From contig NZ_FZNT01000004.1 in NCBI RefSeq assembly GCF_900188235.1, positions 124,001-188,000 on the forward strand: DNA of 64,000 bases. The letters run 5' to 3'. Within the stretch, counting starts at the first letter, position 1; each line of letters starts with the position of its first letter. This document shows, one piece after another, positions 8,810 to 16,666 of this stretch. The position numbers and the translations under genes were made by a program. The notes beneath the pieces are model-generated. The model had not been told where the DNA came from. It searched no databases and saw only the letters and a program-made list of their open reading frames with translations. This DNA comes from Lutibacter agarilyticus. Lineage in GTDB: Bacteria > Bacteroidota > Bacteroidia > Flavobacteriales > Flavobacteriaceae.

Positions 8810-10144
8810 ATGTCTTTTTTTAATGAAATTCTTACCTTTGAAAGCAAAAGTGCATACGATTTTGCATACGATTTGTCTATGAGAAAAAATTTTTCAACCC
8901 CCAAAATTTACACCGCCAATGGTGATTTAAAGAAACGTTGGTATGTCTATTTTTCCTTTCGAAATCCTGAAACAGGAAGATTAAAACGAATTACTCCTTT
9001 TTATGGTGATGCGAATAAGCATAAAACGAAATCAGATCGGATGTTTGTTTTGTCGATTTACAAGCATAAAATTGAAACGCTATTAAAAAAAGGCTATAAT
9101 CCTTTTGAAGATAATTCGGATTTATTCATAAAAGAACAACAACAAAAAGGAATAGAGGTAGCTCAAAAAAGTGATGATAAAATTATTGAAACAAAAACAA
9201 CTCCTGAAATTGTTGCAAAGACACCTGAAATTATAAAATCAAAAACTATTAGTGAAGCATTTAAATTTGCATTAAACTTAAAAAAGAAGTTAGTAAATGA
9301 AGTTACATTAAAGGCATATAAAAGTAGATCTAATGCGTTGCAAGAATTCTTAGTGAAGAATTATCCAGATATGGTTTATATAGATCAGCTAACTAAAAGT
9401 ATAATTGTTCAGTTTTTAAACAGCATATTAGATAAAAGTAGCCCAAGAACTAGAAATAATTATAGAACTGAACTAAGTAGTCTGGTACAGGTTTTAGAAG
9501 AAAATGAAATTATTCCAATAAACTTTGTCAAAAATATACCAGTCCTAAAATCTTCTCCTGAGAGACATAAATCATATTCTAAGCAATTAGATGATGATAT
9601 TTTCAATTATTTAGAAAAAAAAGATCCAATATTACTGTTGTACATTAAATTCATCTCTTATAATTTCCTCAGACCAATTGAAGTTAATAGAATTAAAGTG
9701 AAAGATATTAACTTGAAGGAGCGCACTCTTTCATTTAAAGCAAAAAATAAAGCACTGAAAACAAAGATTATTCCTGATATCTTATTAGAAAGTATCCCTG
9801 ATTTATCAGAGATAGATCCTAATGATTTTCTATTTACTCCTAAACAATTCGGTGCAAAATGGGAAGCATCAGAAAATAATAAACGTGATCATTTTTCAAA
9901 ACGATTTAAAAAGGTGGTGAAGGATCATTTTAATCTGGATAAGAATTATGGTTTGTATAGTTTTAGACATACTTATATTACAAAATTATACAGAGAAATA
10001 AGAAAGACTTCTTCTCCTTTTGAAGCTAAAAGTAGATTAATGCTTATTACAGGGCATTCTACAATGACTGCTCTTGAAAAATACTTAAGAGATATTGATG
10101 CTGAACTTGCTGAAGACTATTCTGAACTTTTAAAAATAACCTAA
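8810..10144 (+). CDS. Tyrosine recombinase (island integrase)
   Basis: Catalyses insertion and excision at the tRNA-Met site. The 444 residues contain an N-terminal arm-binding part with KKRWYVYFSFRNPETGRLKR, a SAM-like core-binding domain at about 150-255, and a catalytic domain with Arg288 (FLRPIEV), a lysine in the NKALKTKI beta-turn, Arg386 (YSFRHTYI), His416 (ITGHS) and the nucleophile Tyr425 (ALEKYL). The usual box II His before Arg386 is Tyr383. The start at 8810 is supported because residues 1-24 align with the start of the second integrase at 43353; an internal ATG at 8879 is possible. One base separates it from the next gene. Confidence 0.93.
   Translation: MSFFNEILTFESKSAYDFAYDLSMRKNFSTPKIYTANGDLKKRWYVYFSFRNPETGRLKRITPFYGDANKHKTKSDRMFVLSIYKHKIETLLKKGYNPFEDNSDLFIKEQQQKGIEVAQKSDDKIIETKTTPEIVAKTPEIIKSKTISEAFKFALNLKKKLVNEVTLKAYKSRSNALQEFLVKNYPDMVYIDQLTKSIIVQFLNSILDKSSPRTRNNYRTELSSLVQVLEENEIIPINFVKNIPVLKSSPERHKSYSKQLDDDIFNYLEKKDPILLLYIKFISYNFLRPIEVNRIKVKDINLKERTLSFKAKNKALKTKIIPDILLESIPDLSEIDPNDFLFTPKQFGAKWEASENNKRDHFSKRFKKVVKDHFNLDKNYGLYSFRHTYITKLYREIRKTSSPFEAKSRLMLITGHSTMTALEKYLRDIDAELAEDYSELLKIT
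8851..8874 (+). repeat. Tandem 12-bp repeat TGCATACGATTT, left end
   Basis: TGCATACGAT occurs at 8851 and 8863, a 12-bp step, inside the 5' coding part of the integrase (it encodes AYDFAYD). A matching pair with the same 12-bp step is found at 43176-43197 by the other island end, so these may be arm-type binding sites of the recombinase or an accessory factor. Confidence 0.6.
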
Positions 10145-10145
10145 A

Positions 10146-10952
10146 ATGGCATCCAAAATTAAAAATACCACCTTTTTTTTAGATGAATTAATAGAAGTGT
10201 TTTTTCATAAGTCGATATATTATATTCCTAGCGAAATCATTCCTGAAAAAGCTAAAGATGCGGTGAGACTTCAAATAAAACTTAACTACTTTGACCAATA
10301 TTATTTCGCAGATAATGAATTAGGATTTAGTGCATTTAACAATAATGATGCGAAAGACCTAAATTCAAATTTAATTGGTAAAAGAGCTTTTCTAGAACAG
10401 AATACGTTTAAATTAATTAAAAAAAAGAAAAAATTATCAAAATTAGAGTTCTTGGCTATTATAGAAAAGTATTACGAATACTTAATGCTATTTATAGATC
10501 TCACAGAATGGTTAATTACAAATATTAAAAAGTACAATGGAGAAAATGTAGATTTAAGTATTATTGGAGCGTTCCAAGTACAGCATCAATTTTTCATAAA
10601 ACATTTAAAGGATATCTGTAATTACTTTGGAGAGCTTTTGAATTTAGAAAAGGATTTTAATTTCACAGTAGGGCTGTTTGTTTTTGAATACCTTCCTGAT
10701 ATCTTATCAAGATATTCTAAAATGATTGAAAATCGAGATGAAGTAGTCGTTGAAAATGATAGTAGCAAAAAGGAGTTAAAACAAGAAAAATCAGAAGACA
10801 CCAATCAAGAAATAATAAAAAAGCAATCTAAGAAGTTAGTTGCTAAAAAGGTGAAAGAAAAACCTCAATTAGATCTTGATGAAGTAGAAAGTACAATTTT
10901 AATAAACGTTTTTAATGTTAATAAAGCTATCATAGATACTTATCACACATAA
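10146..10952 (+). CDS. Unknown protein co-transcribed with the integrase
   Basis: A 268-residue protein with no family that I recognise. It has an aromatic, mostly helical body (residues 1-195, with YYEYLMLFIDLTEWLITNI and FNFTVGLFVFEYL) and a charged Lys/Glu-rich linker (about 200-245: KKELKQEKSEDTNQEIIKKQ) before a short C-terminal helix. No signal peptide or obvious membrane segment. It follows the integrase after a single base, so it may be an accessory factor for excision, maintenance or control of the element. That role is inference from position only. Confidence 0.6.
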   Translation: MASKIKNTTFFLDELIEVFFHKSIYYIPSEIIPEKAKDAVRLQIKLNYFDQYYFADNELGFSAFNNNDAKDLNSNLIGKRAFLEQNTFKLIKKKKKLSKLEFLAIIEKYYEYLMLFIDLTEWLITNIKKYNGENVDLSIIGAFQVQHQFFIKHLKDICNYFGELLNLEKDFNFTVGLFVFEYLPDILSRYSKMIENRDEVVVENDSSKKELKQEKSEDTNQEIIKKQSKKLVAKKVKEKPQLDLDEVESTILINVFNVNKAIIDTYHT

Positions 10953-10965
10953 AAACCAGTGTTCT

Positions 10966-11116
10966 GGTGGTTGGTGGTGGCGGATTCACCTTAACCGGTG
11001 GCTAGTGGTGGCAAATTTTCGTGTAAACGGTGTTTTTTGGTGGCAACTGGTGGCTAGTGGTGGCGGTCGGTGGCTAATTTAATAAAGAATTGGTGGCTCT
11101 TGGTGTTTAGTGGTGG
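10966..11116 (+). repeat. GGTGG-rich irregular repeat tract
   Basis: Eleven copies of GGTGG in about 150 bp, often as GGTGGC, with longer units such as GGTGGCTAGTGGTGGC appearing twice. All copies are on the plus strand, in striking contrast to the AT-rich surroundings. Function unknown. Confidence 0.8.
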
Positions 11117-11282
11117 CGTATTCTATGGTTTTGTAGTGTTTGTAAAAGTGTTTGCTATAGATCGCAAATCAGCTGTAAAAAAAACTGGGAGAAGGTGTGT
11201 TTGAAATTATTCAGAATAACGTGACTTTAAAATTGAGTCGGATAAAAATAAATTCCTCTTAATTTTGAACTGGTCTATCTAC

Positions 11283-11402
11283 TTTCCGCTGTTTTCCGCT
11301 GTTTTCCGCAATATTTCCGTTGAATTTCTGGTGTTTTCCGCTACTTTCCGGAGAATTCCCGAAATTTCCCCGCTACTTTCCGCTACTTTCCGCTGGTTTC
11401 CG
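11283..11402 (-). repeat. TTTCCG (minus strand CGGAAA) repeat tract
   Basis: Nine copies of TTTCCG in 120 bp, most within CTACTTTCCGCT or GTTTTCCGCT units. On the minus strand it reads as repeated AGCGGAAA. A 65-codon minus frame crosses the tract but encodes only the repeat (RKVAE-like units). Confidence 0.8.
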
Positions 11403-11493
11403 CTACAACTTGCCACCCTCATTAATTTTAGAATGGAATAAACTTTGTAGAAAACATACGATAAGGGGTGTAACATGATTATATTTTCATGTA

Positions 11494-12705
11494 TTACCTT
11501 CTTCTATTTGGCAACAAAGGAGGTGGTTCTCCATTAAAAGGGTTCCAACGGCTTATACTTTTCGCATCCATTCCTGCAGCTCTTATAACAGCTCTATCAC
11601 CAAAACGCTCACGCATTTTATCCATTGCTTGGTATAAACTTAGAATTTTATCATTGTCTTCAAATAAATTAATTTGATGCCCTCCACTTACCAAATGACT
11701 AAACTTAACACCAATCAATCTGACTAACAATCGTCTTTGATACAAACTTTCATACAATTCCATTACAACTGGTAATATAGAATGATCAGAAGAACTATAT
11801 GATATTCTCTTTTGCTTAGTATATGTTTGAAAATCTGAATATCGAATTTTAAAGGTTACACAAGCAGTTAGTTTATCTCCTCTTCTTAATTGATAGATCA
11901 AATTCTCTGTCATAGCAACAATAATACTTTTCAGTTTATTAATGTCCGTTGTATCTTTATCAAAAGTACGCTCTGTAGAAATTGATTTTCTTTCGTGATA
12001 TTTTACAACTGGGGTATTATCTATACCATTTGCTTTTTTCCAAATAGAAGCTCCGTGTTTCCCAAAAACTCTTGCCATCATATTAATAGGCATTTCCTGT
12101 ACAGTTTTTATGCGTTTAATTCCCAAATCACAAAGAGAGTTATATGTTTTTTCTCCAACCATTGGTATTTTACGAACAGATAATGGTGCTAAAAATGGTT
12201 TCTCTGTTCCAAAATTTATTTTCAACTCATTATTCGGTTTTGCTTCTCCAGTGGCAATTTTAGAAACGGTTTTATTTACAGACAATCCAAAAGAGATAGG
12301 CAAGCCAGTTTCTCGTATAATTTTAGACCTTAATTCGGAAGCTAATTGATGACAACCAAAAAATTTATCCATTCCTGTTAAATCAATATAAAATTCATCT
12401 ATTGATGATTTTTCATAAAGAGGAACACTTTCTTTCACAACATCTGTTACCAGTTTAGAATATTTGGTATAAATTCCAGAATTACCACGTAATACAATTG
12501 CTTCAGGACACAATTGCCTTGCCATACGCATTGGCATTGCAGAATGTACTCCGTATTTACGAGCTTCATAACTGCAACTCGCTACTACTCCTCTATCTGA
12601 GGTTCCTCCTATTAATACAGGTTTGTTATTTAACCTACTATCAATTAATCGCTCACAAGACACAAAAAAAGTATCTAAATCCATATGTACTATTGAACGC
12701 TCCAT
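11494..12705 (-). CDS. dinB: Y-family DNA polymerase (Pol IV/DinB-like)
   Basis: Translesion polymerase of 403 residues. The palm catalytic acids are in HMDLDTFFVSCERL (residues 7-20) and SSIDEFYIDLTGM (about 105); the finger segment is SCSYEARKYGVHSAMP. A helix-hairpin-helix region and a little-finger domain follow. Near residue 365 the motif QINLF fits the consensus for binding the sliding clamp. The start codon shares one base with the stop of the DnaE-type polymerase gene, so the two are made together. The pairing of a Y-family and a C-family polymerase resembles the ImuB/DnaE2 mutasome. Confidence 0.9.
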   Translation of the reverse strand: MERSIVHMDLDTFFVSCERLIDSRLNNKPVLIGGTSDRGVVASCSYEARKYGVHSAMPMRMARQLCPEAIVLRGNSGIYTKYSKLVTDVVKESVPLYEKSSIDEFYIDLTGMDKFFGCHQLASELRSKIIRETGLPISFGLSVNKTVSKIATGEAKPNNELKINFGTEKPFLAPLSVRKIPMVGEKTYNSLCDLGIKRIKTVQEMPINMMARVFGKHGASIWKKANGIDNTPVVKYHERKSISTERTFDKDTTDINKLKSIIVAMTENLIYQLRRGDKLTACVTFKIRYSDFQTYTKQKRISYSSSDHSILPVVMELYESLYQRRLLVRLIGVKFSHLVSGGHQINLFEDNDKILSLYQAMDKMRERFGDRAVIRAAGMDAKSISRWNPFNGEPPPLLPNRRR

Positions 12706-15674
12706 TATCCTAATTTCTGTATTGGTTCATCTGTATATCTAGGATCTTGAATTATAGCTAATTTTTCAAGCTCCTGAACTTCAATACTAACACAATCAAA
12801 TTCTTCAGTTACTTTTCCTATTAACTTGTAAATACCTCTTCCTTTTAAAGGATATTTTTTTGCTGAAGGAGGAAAATGGACCGTATCTATATGATCTCCT
12901 TTCATATCAATAAAGGTTCCAAAATACATCATAGTTCCTTTATTTGTTATTGTTCTCTTTACTGTTACATAATAACCATAAACTGTAACTCTCTTCCCTA
13001 TATAATTTATCAATTCATTTGCAAATAATTGAGATTTTAAAGGAGTGGTTAATAAATTAAAAGGACTGTCCAGTGTAAAACCAATGTACTGTAATTCATC
13101 AAAAGCATCTTCCATATGAGAGCTAACTAACTCTGGTGTTTTATAGGTTATTTTTTCCGATTTAAATAAGGTCGATATATTTTCTTCTAAAACTACTTTA
13201 TGTACTTTCATATGGGCTTCCCATAGTAATTCACGTTTATTTCTTCCTGTAAATTTAAATGCGTTTACTTTTATTAAAATCACAATTTGTTCTAATGATA
13301 TTTGTACACGATCTATAAAATCATCCAAATCTAAAAACTGTCCGTTTTTAGTTCTTTCAGCTACTATTTTTTCCGCATTTTTTAATTCAAATGAATGCAA
13401 CATAATAAACCCTAAATAAATGTTATTTGCTTCAATATAATTTTGATAATAGGACCTGTTTATACTTGGTGGATGAATAATTCCTCCATTCATTCTTGCT
13501 TCGTGTACATAATACTCTGGTCTGTAGAACCCTCCAAAATTATTTAATGTTGCTACCATATATTCTAAAGGGTAATAAGCCTTTAAAAATAAACTCTGAT
13601 AGCTTTCAACGGCATAAGATGCTGAATGTCCTTTAGCAAAAGCATACCCTGCAAAACTTTCTATTTGTCGCCATATTTCAGAAGTAAGTTCTTGTGAATG
13701 CCCTTTGGTTTTACAATTGTCAAAAAACTGGTTTTTAACTTTTAAAAACTCATCTCTAGATCTAAACTTCCCACTCATTCCTCTTCGCAACATATCTGCC
13801 TCTCCTAAACTTAATCCACCAAAATAATGAGCTACCTTAATTACATCTTCTTGATATACCATAACACCAAAAGTTTCTGGCATAATTTCTAATAAAATTG
13901 GATGTGCATCTTTTCTCATTTCAGGATTTCTATAACGTTTAATATATTCACGCATCATACCTGATTTTGATACTCCTGGTCTTATAACTGAACTAGCAGC
14001 AACCAAACCTAAATAATTATCTACTTGCAATTTTTTAAGCAGCATTCGCATTGCAGGCGATTCGACATAAAAACATCCTATAGCCTTAGCATTTCTTAAC
14101 ATCGTTTTAATTTTTTCATCTTCCTTAAAACGTTTAATATCATGAATATCAATAGCTGGATGTTTTGGATGATTATACTTTACAATATCTACAGCTTCAC
14201 GAATTTTACCCAAACCACGCTGACTTAAAATATCAAACTTATACAACCCAACATCTTCAGCAATTACCATATCAAACATTGCAGTTGAAAATCCTTTTGG
14301 AGGTAAATAAGTTGCTGTATAGTAGTGAATTGGTTTTTCTGAAATTAATATACCACCTGGATGAATACCCAAATAGTTAGGGAAACCTTGAATATATTTA
14401 CTATAAATTAATACCAGCTTAGATAACTTATCTAATTGATTTGGATTGAAATTGTTGGTTGTTAGTTTATCTATTTCTTCTTTAGGCAACCCAAAGACTT
14501 TACCTAATTCTCTAACAGAAGCCTTGTACTTAAAAGTGTTGTAAACAGCTATAAGAGATGTGTTTTTAAAAGTTCTGAAAATATAGTTCATTATATCATC
14601 TCTATCTCTCCAAGAAAAATCCAAATCAAAATCTGGCGGATTGGTTCTGTATAGATTGATAAAACGCTCAAAATACAAATCCAACTCAATAGGATCTACA
14701 TCTGTAATACGTAATAAATAAGCAATTATACTGTTAGCTCCACTTCCTCTTCCTACATAGTAATATTGTTTACTTCTGGCATATTTTAATATTTTCCAAT
14801 TGATTAAAAAATAAGACACAAACTGTTTTTTCTTAATTATATCTAATTCTTTTTCCAGTCTTGTAAATACTCTTTTTCCTATTTTTTGATAACGATAATT
14901 CAACCCATCATAAGCTAACTTTCTTAATAGTTTAAAATCTAACTCTTGATTATTCGTATAGCTTTCCTGGTTTTTAGGTGTTGCATCCAAAAACTCAAAC
15001 TCTATAGAGCAATTATTAAGCAAATTTTGTGCATTTGAAAGTAATTGAGGAAACTCATGATACATACTTTTTAAAACTTCCACTTCAAACATCACATCAG
15101 TTTCTTGTCCTTGTTCTGTTAATGGAAGTTTACTCAATAATGTATTATTATCAATTGCTCTTAATAATCTGTGTGTATTATATCCTTTTTTATTTTGAAA
15201 TGAAACAGTGTTTAAAGCCACTAATTTTTCAAGATGAAACCTCCATTCTGAAAACTTTAATTTATTTATATCGGAAGGTTTAATTCCTATAAATTCATTT
15301 TCTCTTAACTCATAAATATTACTTTGAAAAGGGTAAACAACATAGGTGTTTTTAAAATATTTAGCTCTTTTAGGAATTACAAAACTTGGTGTATGCAAAA
15401 AATCAGATAAGTAAGAATTTATGGATTGTAAGCCTTCATTATTTATTGCTATCAATATAAATTGCTGCTGTATACCATTTCTAAAATCTACACCAAGTAT
15501 TGGTTTTATTACACTTTCCTTTGATAAACGCACAAATTCTAAATTTGAGGAAGTACTATTTATTTCTGTTAAACACAGCGCAGCTAATTTGTATCGCAGT
15601 GCACTTGCAATTAACTCCTTAGGTGAAATTGTACCATACCTTAAACTATAATATGTATGCGTATTTAAATACAT
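12705..15674 (-). CDS. DNA polymerase III alpha-type (DnaE-like) polymerase
   Basis: A C-family polymerase of 989 residues, shorter than replicative DnaE and near the size of DnaE2-type error-prone enzymes. The palm catalytic acids are in PPDFDLDFSWRDRDD, preceded by GRGSGANSIIAYLLRITDVD; FAKGHSASYAVESYQSLF and a C-terminal OB-fold part (KRVTVYGYYVTVKRTITNKG) are also family-typical. The N-terminal PHP domain is degenerate: HTYYSLRYGT replaces the usual HSxxSxxDG and LTEIN replaces LTDHxN, so metal-dependent proofreading is unlikely. It is translationally coupled to the Y-family polymerase and diverges from the XRE/SRAP genes. Confidence 0.88.
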   Translation of the reverse strand: MYLNTHTYYSLRYGTISPKELIASALRYKLAALCLTEINSTSSNLEFVRLSKESVIKPILGVDFRNGIQQQFILIAINNEGLQSINSYLSDFLHTPSFVIPKRAKYFKNTYVVYPFQSNIYELRENEFIGIKPSDINKLKFSEWRFHLEKLVALNTVSFQNKKGYNTHRLLRAIDNNTLLSKLPLTEQGQETDVMFEVEVLKSMYHEFPQLLSNAQNLLNNCSIEFEFLDATPKNQESYTNNQELDFKLLRKLAYDGLNYRYQKIGKRVFTRLEKELDIIKKKQFVSYFLINWKILKYARSKQYYYVGRGSGANSIIAYLLRITDVDPIELDLYFERFINLYRTNPPDFDLDFSWRDRDDIMNYIFRTFKNTSLIAVYNTFKYKASVRELGKVFGLPKEEIDKLTTNNFNPNQLDKLSKLVLIYSKYIQGFPNYLGIHPGGILISEKPIHYYTATYLPPKGFSTAMFDMVIAEDVGLYKFDILSQRGLGKIREAVDIVKYNHPKHPAIDIHDIKRFKEDEKIKTMLRNAKAIGCFYVESPAMRMLLKKLQVDNYLGLVAASSVIRPGVSKSGMMREYIKRYRNPEMRKDAHPILLEIMPETFGVMVYQEDVIKVAHYFGGLSLGEADMLRRGMSGKFRSRDEFLKVKNQFFDNCKTKGHSQELTSEIWRQIESFAGYAFAKGHSASYAVESYQSLFLKAYYPLEYMVATLNNFGGFYRPEYYVHEARMNGGIIHPPSINRSYYQNYIEANNIYLGFIMLHSFELKNAEKIVAERTKNGQFLDLDDFIDRVQISLEQIVILIKVNAFKFTGRNKRELLWEAHMKVHKVVLEENISTLFKSEKITYKTPELVSSHMEDAFDELQYIGFTLDSPFNLLTTPLKSQLFANELINYIGKRVTVYGYYVTVKRTITNKGTMMYFGTFIDMKGDHIDTVHFPPSAKKYPLKGRGIYKLIGKVTEEFDCVSIEVQELEKLAIIQDPRYTDEPIQKLG

Positions 15675-15707
15675 TTATTAACAAAACTTAAATGAGTAAA
15701 ATGTTTT

Positions 15708-15755
15708 TGCTAATTTAGCTCATTATTAAATCAATCGTTGCTCATATAATTAGCA
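15708..15755. promoter_or_regulatory. Inverted repeat in the divergent promoter region, candidate operator
   Basis: Perfect 8-bp arms TGCTAATT (15708-15715) and AATTAGCA (15748-15755), 32 bp apart, fill the 83-bp gap between the divergent polymerase and XRE genes. The right arm ends two bases before the XRE start. Binding by the adjacent XRE protein is inference. Confidence 0.45.
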
Positions 15756-15757
15756 TT

Positions 15758-15976
15758 GTGAATTATTTATCAAAAAATATACGTTACATAAGGACACTCA
15801 AGGGATTAACGCAAGAACAATTTGCGGATGATTTAAAAGTCTCTCGTTCCAGAATTAGCTCTTATGAAGAAAACAGAGCTAAACCATCAATACGTTTTTT
15901 AATTGAGCTATCAAGCTATTGTAAAATATCTATGGAATTATTGGTTAAAGAAAAATTGAATAAATTAGAACTCTAA
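15758..15976 (+). CDS. XRE-family helix-turn-helix regulator
   Basis: A 72-residue protein that is almost only a Cro/C1-type helix-turn-helix: IRYIRTLKGLTQEQFADDL, then VSRSRISSYEENRAKPS. The start is GTG at 15758. It stands between the divergent polymerase pair and the SRAP gene, so it probably controls both sides. Short XRE proteins of this kind usually bind as dimers to inverted repeats, and one lies immediately upstream. No LexA-type protease domain is present, so any damage response would need another trigger. Confidence 0.85.
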   Translation: MNYLSKNIRYIRTLKGLTQEQFADDLKVSRSRISSYEENRAKPSIRFLIELSSYCKISMELLVKEKLNKLEL

Positions 15977-15992
15977 ATAGATTACGTATTTT

Positions 15993-16637
15993 ATGTGCTT
16001 CCAGACTAAAATAATAAAACAAAAACAAGAAATCAAGGATCGTTTTAACGTTGCTATAGATACTATTAATGAATACAACCCAATAGAGTTCTGTAGTGCC
16101 TTTGACTTCCCTAAAACACCTATTATAACCAATGCATCACCAAATAAAGCACAACTATTTAACTGGGGATTAATCCCAGAGTGGTCTCAGGATAATTCAA
16201 TAAGAAATTATACTTTAAATGCACGTATTGAAACACTGGACGAAAAGAAATCTTTTAAAAATGTCATACAAAATCGTTGCTTGATTTTAGCCGATGGTTT
16301 TTATGAATGGCAATGGCGGAATAAAACTGGATCAGTAAAAGAAAAATATCTAATTACATTACCCAATGAAGAATTATTTGCTTTTGCTGGAATATATTCT
16401 CAATGGATTGATTTTAATAATGAAATTGTAAACTCCTACTCTATTATCACCACACAGGCTAATGAACTAATGAGTGAAATTCACAATACTAAACAACGAA
16501 TGCCTATCATCTTAAAAAAACAAGATGAACAAAACTGGTTACAAGGAGATAATTATAAAGATTTTTCATTTCCTTATAGCTGTGATTTGGTTGCTAACTC
16601 ATTGAAAAGTAATAATGGACAATTAGGTTTATTTTAA
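15993..16637 (+). CDS. SOS response-associated peptidase family protein (SRAP, YedK/HMCES-like)
   Basis: SRAP proteins crosslink covalently to abasic sites in single-stranded DNA through Cys2 and protect them. All signatures are present: Met-Cys2 at the N-terminus, the Asn of NARIET, ADGFYEWQW with the active-site Glu, and the His in EIHNTKQRMP. Length 214 fits. The C-terminus ends QLGLF, which fits the bacterial clamp-binding consensus QL(S/D)LF. It follows the XRE gene by 16 bp, suggesting one transcript. Placing it beside two lesion-bypass polymerases gives a coherent abasic-site tolerance unit. Confidence 0.9.
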   Translation: MCFQTKIIKQKQEIKDRFNVAIDTINEYNPIEFCSAFDFPKTPIITNASPNKAQLFNWGLIPEWSQDNSIRNYTLNARIETLDEKKSFKNVIQNRCLILADGFYEWQWRNKTGSVKEKYLITLPNEELFAFAGIYSQWIDFNNEIVNSYSIITTQANELMSEIHNTKQRMPIILKKQDEQNWLQGDNYKDFSFPYSCDLVANSLKSNNGQLGLF

Positions 16638-16666
16638 TTTATAAAGACTTAGGTTTAATCTAAAAG

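Larger units (their letters stand above)
10953..11493. other. Gene-free stretch with two repeat tracts
   Basis: I see no convincing gene here. It contains a GGTGG-repeat tract (10966-11116), about 160 bp of ordinary AT-rich sequence, and a TTTCCG-repeat tract (11283-11402). It separates the rightward integrase pair from the leftward polymerase pair. Confidence 0.6.

Noticed and set aside
10146-10952. RteC-type excision regulator
   Set aside because: Size and position fit, but I could not see convincing sequence similarity, so it is left as unknown.
10966-11402. CRISPR array
   Set aside because: Repeat units are short, irregular in spacing and without unique spacers of constant length, and no cas genes are near.
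11279-11476. 65-codon minus-strand frame over the TTTCCG repeats
   Set aside because: It encodes only the repeat in translation and has no sign of a real gene; treated as repeat DNA.
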